NCBI GenBank assembly: GCA_017744755.1
Contig: JAGIAU010000024.1
Span: 1 to 14,674, forward strand
DNA: 14,674 bases
Direction of reading: 5' to 3'
DNA from: Microbacteriaceae bacterium
GTDB lineage: Bacteria > Actinomycetota > Actinomycetes > Actinomycetales > Microbacteriaceae
The position numbers and the translations under genes were made by a program. The notes beneath the pieces are model-generated. The model saw nothing but the letters and a program-made list of their open reading frames with translations. It did no database searches and was not told the DNA's origin. Below, piece after piece: positions 12,134 through 14,674 of the stretch; position 1 is the first letter of the stretch, and the number at the start of each line of letters is the position of its first letter.

Positions 12134-13276
12134 GTGAAGACCACTCCCGCCATCGCGAGCCTCGCGATCGCCGCGGTCGCCGCGCTCGGCCTCGCCGGCT
12201 GCGCGACGACCGGCACGCCCGCCCCGACCGACGGCACGGCGAGCACCGTCGACGCCGCCACGGCGACGAGCGCCGGCGACTTCGGCGGCCTGGAGGCCCT
12301 CGAGGCCGCCGCCAGGGCCGAAGGCGCGCTCAACGTCATCGCCCTCCCCCGCGACTGGGCGAACTACGGCGCCGTCCTCGACGCGTTCATGGCCAAGTAC
12401 CCGGAGATCACGGTCAACGAGGCGCAGCCCGACATCTCCTCGGCCGAGGAGATCAAGGCGGCCGAGGACCTGGCCGGCCAGGACACCGCCCCCGACGTGT
12501 TCGACCTCGGTCTCGCGGTCGCCGCAGCGAACACGGACCAGTTCGCGGAGTACCGCGTCGCGGCGTGGGACGACATCCCCGCCGCGCTCAAGGCGGACGA
12601 CGCACGGTACTGGGCCGACTACGGCGGCTTCATGTCGATCGGCTACGACCCGGACGTCGTGCCGGAGCCGAAGTCGCTCGAGGACCTGCTCGGCGACGAG
12701 TACCGCGGCAAGGTCGCGCTGAACGGCGACCCGACGCAGGCGGGCGCGGCGTTCGCCGGCGTCGGCCTCGCGGCCGTGCAGAACGGCGGCTCGGCGGACG
12801 ACTTCCAGGCGGGCATCGACTTCTTCTCGGAGCTGAACGCGGCCGGCAACTTCCTCAAGGTCGACGCGACCCCCTCGACGATCGCGTCGGGCGAGATCGC
12901 CGTCACCTTCGACTGGGACTACCTGCAGGCCGGCTACGCGAAGCAGCTCGAGGGCACCCGCAAGTGGGAGGTCACGATCCCCGAGGGCACCGGCTACGCG
13001 GGCTACTACTACCAGGCGATCAACGCGGAGGCGCCGCACCCGGCCGCCGCGCGCCTGTGGCAGGAGTTCCTGTACACCGCCGAGGCGCAGAACCTGTGGC
13101 TCGCGGGCGGCGCCCGTCCGGTCCTGGGCTCGGCGCTCGAGGCCTCCGGCGAGATCGACGCGGAGCTGTGGGGCGCGCTGCCCGCGGCGCCGACCGACTT
13201 CGTCGCCCTCACCCCGGAGCAGTCGGCCGCGGCCGGCGAGCTCCTCGGCGAGAAGTGGGCGGCCGCTGTCCAGTGA
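12134..13276 (+). CDS. ABC transporter solute-binding lipoprotein
   Basis: A 380-residue extracellular solute-binding protein. Residues 1-22 are a lipoprotein signal peptide ending in the lipobox LAGC, with C23 as the lipidated residue, followed by a Thr/Ala/Pro-rich tether to about 50. The mature domain starts ALNVIALPRDWANYGAVLDAF--KYP and continues with SAEEIKAAEDLAGQDTAPDVFDLG, the pattern of periplasmic-binding-protein type II proteins of the Fe3+/polyamine/2-aminoethylphosphonate class. Tyr and Trp near the expected cleft (GYDPD, FDWDYLQAGY, GYAGYYYQAINAEAPHP) fit a polar or charged ligand, but the substrate cannot be read from sequence. The GTG at 12134 has GGAGGA (12125-12130) immediately upstream and gives a proper signal peptide. 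Permease genes follow 19 bp downstream. Confidence 0.9.
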   Translation: MKTTPAIASLAIAAVAALGLAGCATTGTPAPTDGTASTVDAATATSAGDFGGLEALEAAARAEGALNVIALPRDWANYGAVLDAFMAKYPEITVNEAQPDISSAEEIKAAEDLAGQDTAPDVFDLGLAVAAANTDQFAEYRVAAWDDIPAALKADDARYWADYGGFMSIGYDPDVVPEPKSLEDLLGDEYRGKVALNGDPTQAGAAFAGVGLAAVQNGGSADDFQAGIDFFSELNAAGNFLKVDATPSTIASGEIAVTFDWDYLQAGYAKQLEGTRKWEVTIPEGTGYAGYYYQAINAEAPHPAAARLWQEFLYTAEAQNLWLAGGARPVLGSALEASGEIDAELWGALPAAPTDFVALTPEQSAAAGELLGEKWAAAVQ

Positions 13277-13295
13277 CAGGACCCGCAGCTTCCGG

Positions 13296-14132
13296 ATGGG
13301 GGCGGCCCTCGGGCTGCTCCCATTCGGGGTCTACGTCGTCCTCTTCCTCGCGCTGCCGACGCTGATCGCGGTCGGCTCCGGCTTCCTCGACGACGACGGC
13401 GCGTTCACGCTCGACAACGTGGCCGCGCTCGGCGACGGCTTCGTCCTCCAGGGCTTCTGGAACACGATCTGGCTGTCGGCCGTCAGCGCCGTCGCCGGCG
13501 CCGTGCTCGGCCTCCTGGTCTGCTACGCGCTGACCCGCTCCCCGGGGACCGGGCCGCTGCGCACCGCGGTCGACGCGCTCTCGAGCGTGCTGGCGCAGTT
13601 CGGCGGCGTCATGCTCGCCTTCGCCTTCATCGCCACGATGGGCGCCCAGGGCCTCGTCACGATCCTGCTGCGCTCCTGGGGCATCGACATCTTCGCCGAC
13701 GGCGTGTGGCTCTACGAGATGCCCGGCCTCGTGCTCCCCTACATCTACTTCCAGGTGCCGCTCATGGTCATCGTCTTCATGCCCGCGATGGAGGGGCTGC
13801 GCCCGCAGTGGGCGGAGGCGAACGCGACGCTCGGCGGCACCCGTCTCGCGTTCTGGCGCCACATCGGCGCGCCCGTCCTCGCGCCCTCCTTCTTCGGCTC
13901 GCTGCTGCTGCTCTTCGCGAACGCGTTCTCCTCCTTCGCGACCGCCGCCGCGCTCATCAGCCAGGGCGCGCAGATCACGCCGCTGCAGATCCGCGCCTCG
14001 CTCACCTCGGAGACGGTGCTCGGTCGCTCGAACCTCGCCGGCGCGCTCGCCCTCGGCATGATCGTCGTGATGGTCGTCGTCATGGTCGGCTACGCGCTCC
14101 TCGATCGCCGCGCCTCCCGGTGGCAGCGATGA
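13296..14132 (+). CDS. ABC transporter permease (first subunit)
   Basis: A 278-residue inner-membrane permease of the binding-protein-dependent class (PotB/CysU-like). Hydrophobic segments lie at about 3-26, 57-80, 100-126, 140-163, 196-222 and 247-270, the usual six. The EAA loop that contacts the ATPase is EANATLGGTRLAFWRHIGAP (174-193), with the conserved Gly at 180 or 181. ATG 13296 is the first possible ATG, GTG or TTG start in this frame after the preceding in-frame stop; there is no clear Shine-Dalgarno sequence, so translation may depend on ribosomes finishing the upstream gene 19 bp away. The stop overlaps the next permease start (ATGA), so the two subunits, which form a heterodimer, are co-translated. 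Confidence 0.92.
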   Translation: MGAALGLLPFGVYVVLFLALPTLIAVGSGFLDDDGAFTLDNVAALGDGFVLQGFWNTIWLSAVSAVAGAVLGLLVCYALTRSPGTGPLRTAVDALSSVLAQFGGVMLAFAFIATMGAQGLVTILLRSWGIDIFADGVWLYEMPGLVLPYIYFQVPLMVIVFMPAMEGLRPQWAEANATLGGTRLAFWRHIGAPVLAPSFFGSLLLLFANAFSSFATAAALISQGAQITPLQIRASLTSETVLGRSNLAGALALGMIVVMVVVMVGYALLDRRASRWQR

Positions 14133-14674
14133 CGGCGCCGGTGCGCGTCCGCGCAGAACGTTCTCCCGCGGACATCCGGCCGAGCCGGACGACGCAGGTC
14201 CTCGTCCTCGTCGTCGTCGGGCTCGTCTTCGCCGTCCCGATCGTCGCGATGCTCGAGTTCTCGCTCCGCGCGGGCCTCTCGGGCGGCTACACGCTCGAGC
14301 ACTGGGCGACGGTGCTCGGCGGCCGGATGCCGCCCGCGTACCAGAAGCCGCTCGTCGGCGGCATCCTCAACTCGCTGCTGCTCGCCGTCCTCACGATCGC
14401 CATCGTGCTCGTCATCCTCGTGCCGACGCAGATCCTCGTGCACCTGCGCTTCCCGAAGCTGCGGCGCGTGCTCGAGTTCGTCTGCCTCGTGCCGATCACG
14501 ATCCCGGCGATCGTGCTCGTCGTCGGGCTCGCGCCGGTGTACTCGGTCATCGCGAGGATGTTCGGCAGCGGCGCGTGGACGCTCTGCTTCGCCTACGGGA
14601 TCCTCGTGCTGCCGTACACCTACCGCGCCATCCAGTCGAACCTGAGCGCCGTCGACCTGCACACGCTCACGGAG
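14129..14674 (+). CDS. ABC transporter permease (second subunit), 3' end outside window
   Basis: Partial gene: 182 residues from ATG 14129, open to the window edge. A short basic N terminus (MTAPVRVRAERSPADIRPSR) precedes hydrophobic segments at about 22-43, 73-99, 110-135 and 145-160. PITIPAIVLVVGLAPVYSVI, followed by AYGILVLPYTYRAIQSNL, is typical of the second permease (PotC-like) of polyamine/Fe3+/phosphonate importers. The sequence stops at LSAVDLHTLTE, just as the EAA loop should begin. Its start overlaps the preceding stop by ATGA. An ATPase gene is expected downstream but not visible. Confidence 0.88.
   Translation, partial: MTAPVRVRAERSPADIRPSRTTQVLVLVVVGLVFAVPIVAMLEFSLRAGLSGGYTLEHWATVLGGRMPPAYQKPLVGGILNSLLLAVLTIAIVLVILVPTQILVHLRFPKLRRVLEFVCLVPITIPAIVLVVGLAPVYSVIARMFGSGAWTLCFAYGILVLPYTYRAIQSNLSAVDLHTLTE

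Noticed and set aside
13273..13365. GTG 13273, overlapping the binding-protein stop as GTGA, as the permease start
   Set aside because: It is in a different frame from the permease; the resulting frame reads Ser/Gly-rich sequence without a membrane helix.
1..14674. tRNA, rRNA, transposase or phage genes
   Set aside because: No T-loop-like GTTCRANNC context with a cloverleaf, no rRNA motifs and no transposase or integrase motifs were found on either strand.

Overview
The window is very GC-rich DNA of an actinobacterium. Protein resemblances (DUF4307 protein, threonine ammonia-lyase beside an AI-2E permease, lemA-htpX, rlmC) and start-site architecture suggest Microbacteriaceae or a close relative; the genus cannot be told from sequence alone. 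Nearly all of it is coding. I see no rRNA, tRNA, CRISPR array, transposase or phage gene.

Layout. 1-1261: greA and a DUF4307 membrane protein on the minus strand, with a small membrane protein running divergently from the latter. 1269-3697: a minus-strand pair, AI-2E family permease then threonine ammonia-lyase, joined by a GTGA overlap. 3742-4929: a YcaQ/AlkX-type DNA glycosylase-like protein on the plus strand. 4930-5216: a convergent intergenic stretch with a hairpin and tandem 8-mers. 5217-7668: a divergent pair, an APH-fold small-molecule kinase (minus) and a class III PLP enzyme of the ethanolamine-phosphate / phosphohydroxylysine phospho-lyase group (plus). 7709-8893: rlmC, a 23S rRNA methyltransferase gene with a palindromic element inserted in frame. 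9010-9639: an unrecognised anchored, probably exported protein. 9769-10427: a four-helix membrane protein and a small Xre-type regulator in one operon, with a repeated operator-like dyad on its promoter. 10432-11918: lemA-htpX on the minus strand. 12134-14674: a lipoprotein solute-binding protein and two permeases of a Fe3+/polyamine/phosphonate-type ABC importer; the second permease runs off the window and no ATPase is seen.

How the genes relate. Most neighbours are independent housekeeping or membrane functions. Four groups look like functional units: permease plus ammonia-lyase (translationally coupled), kinase plus phospho-lyase (a plausible two-step route for an amino alcohol), membrane protein plus Xre regulator (self-regulated), and the ABC importer.

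The most notable points are the REPIN-like palindrome carried as about 24 codons inside rlmC, the candidate kinase/phospho-lyase pathway, the duplicated dyad over the membrane protein/Xre promoter, a perfectly symmetric -10 region between two divergent genes at 1005-1018, and a consistent split between genes with a -10 hexamer 6-9 nt before the start codon (probably leaderless) and genes with a clear Shine-Dalgarno sequence.
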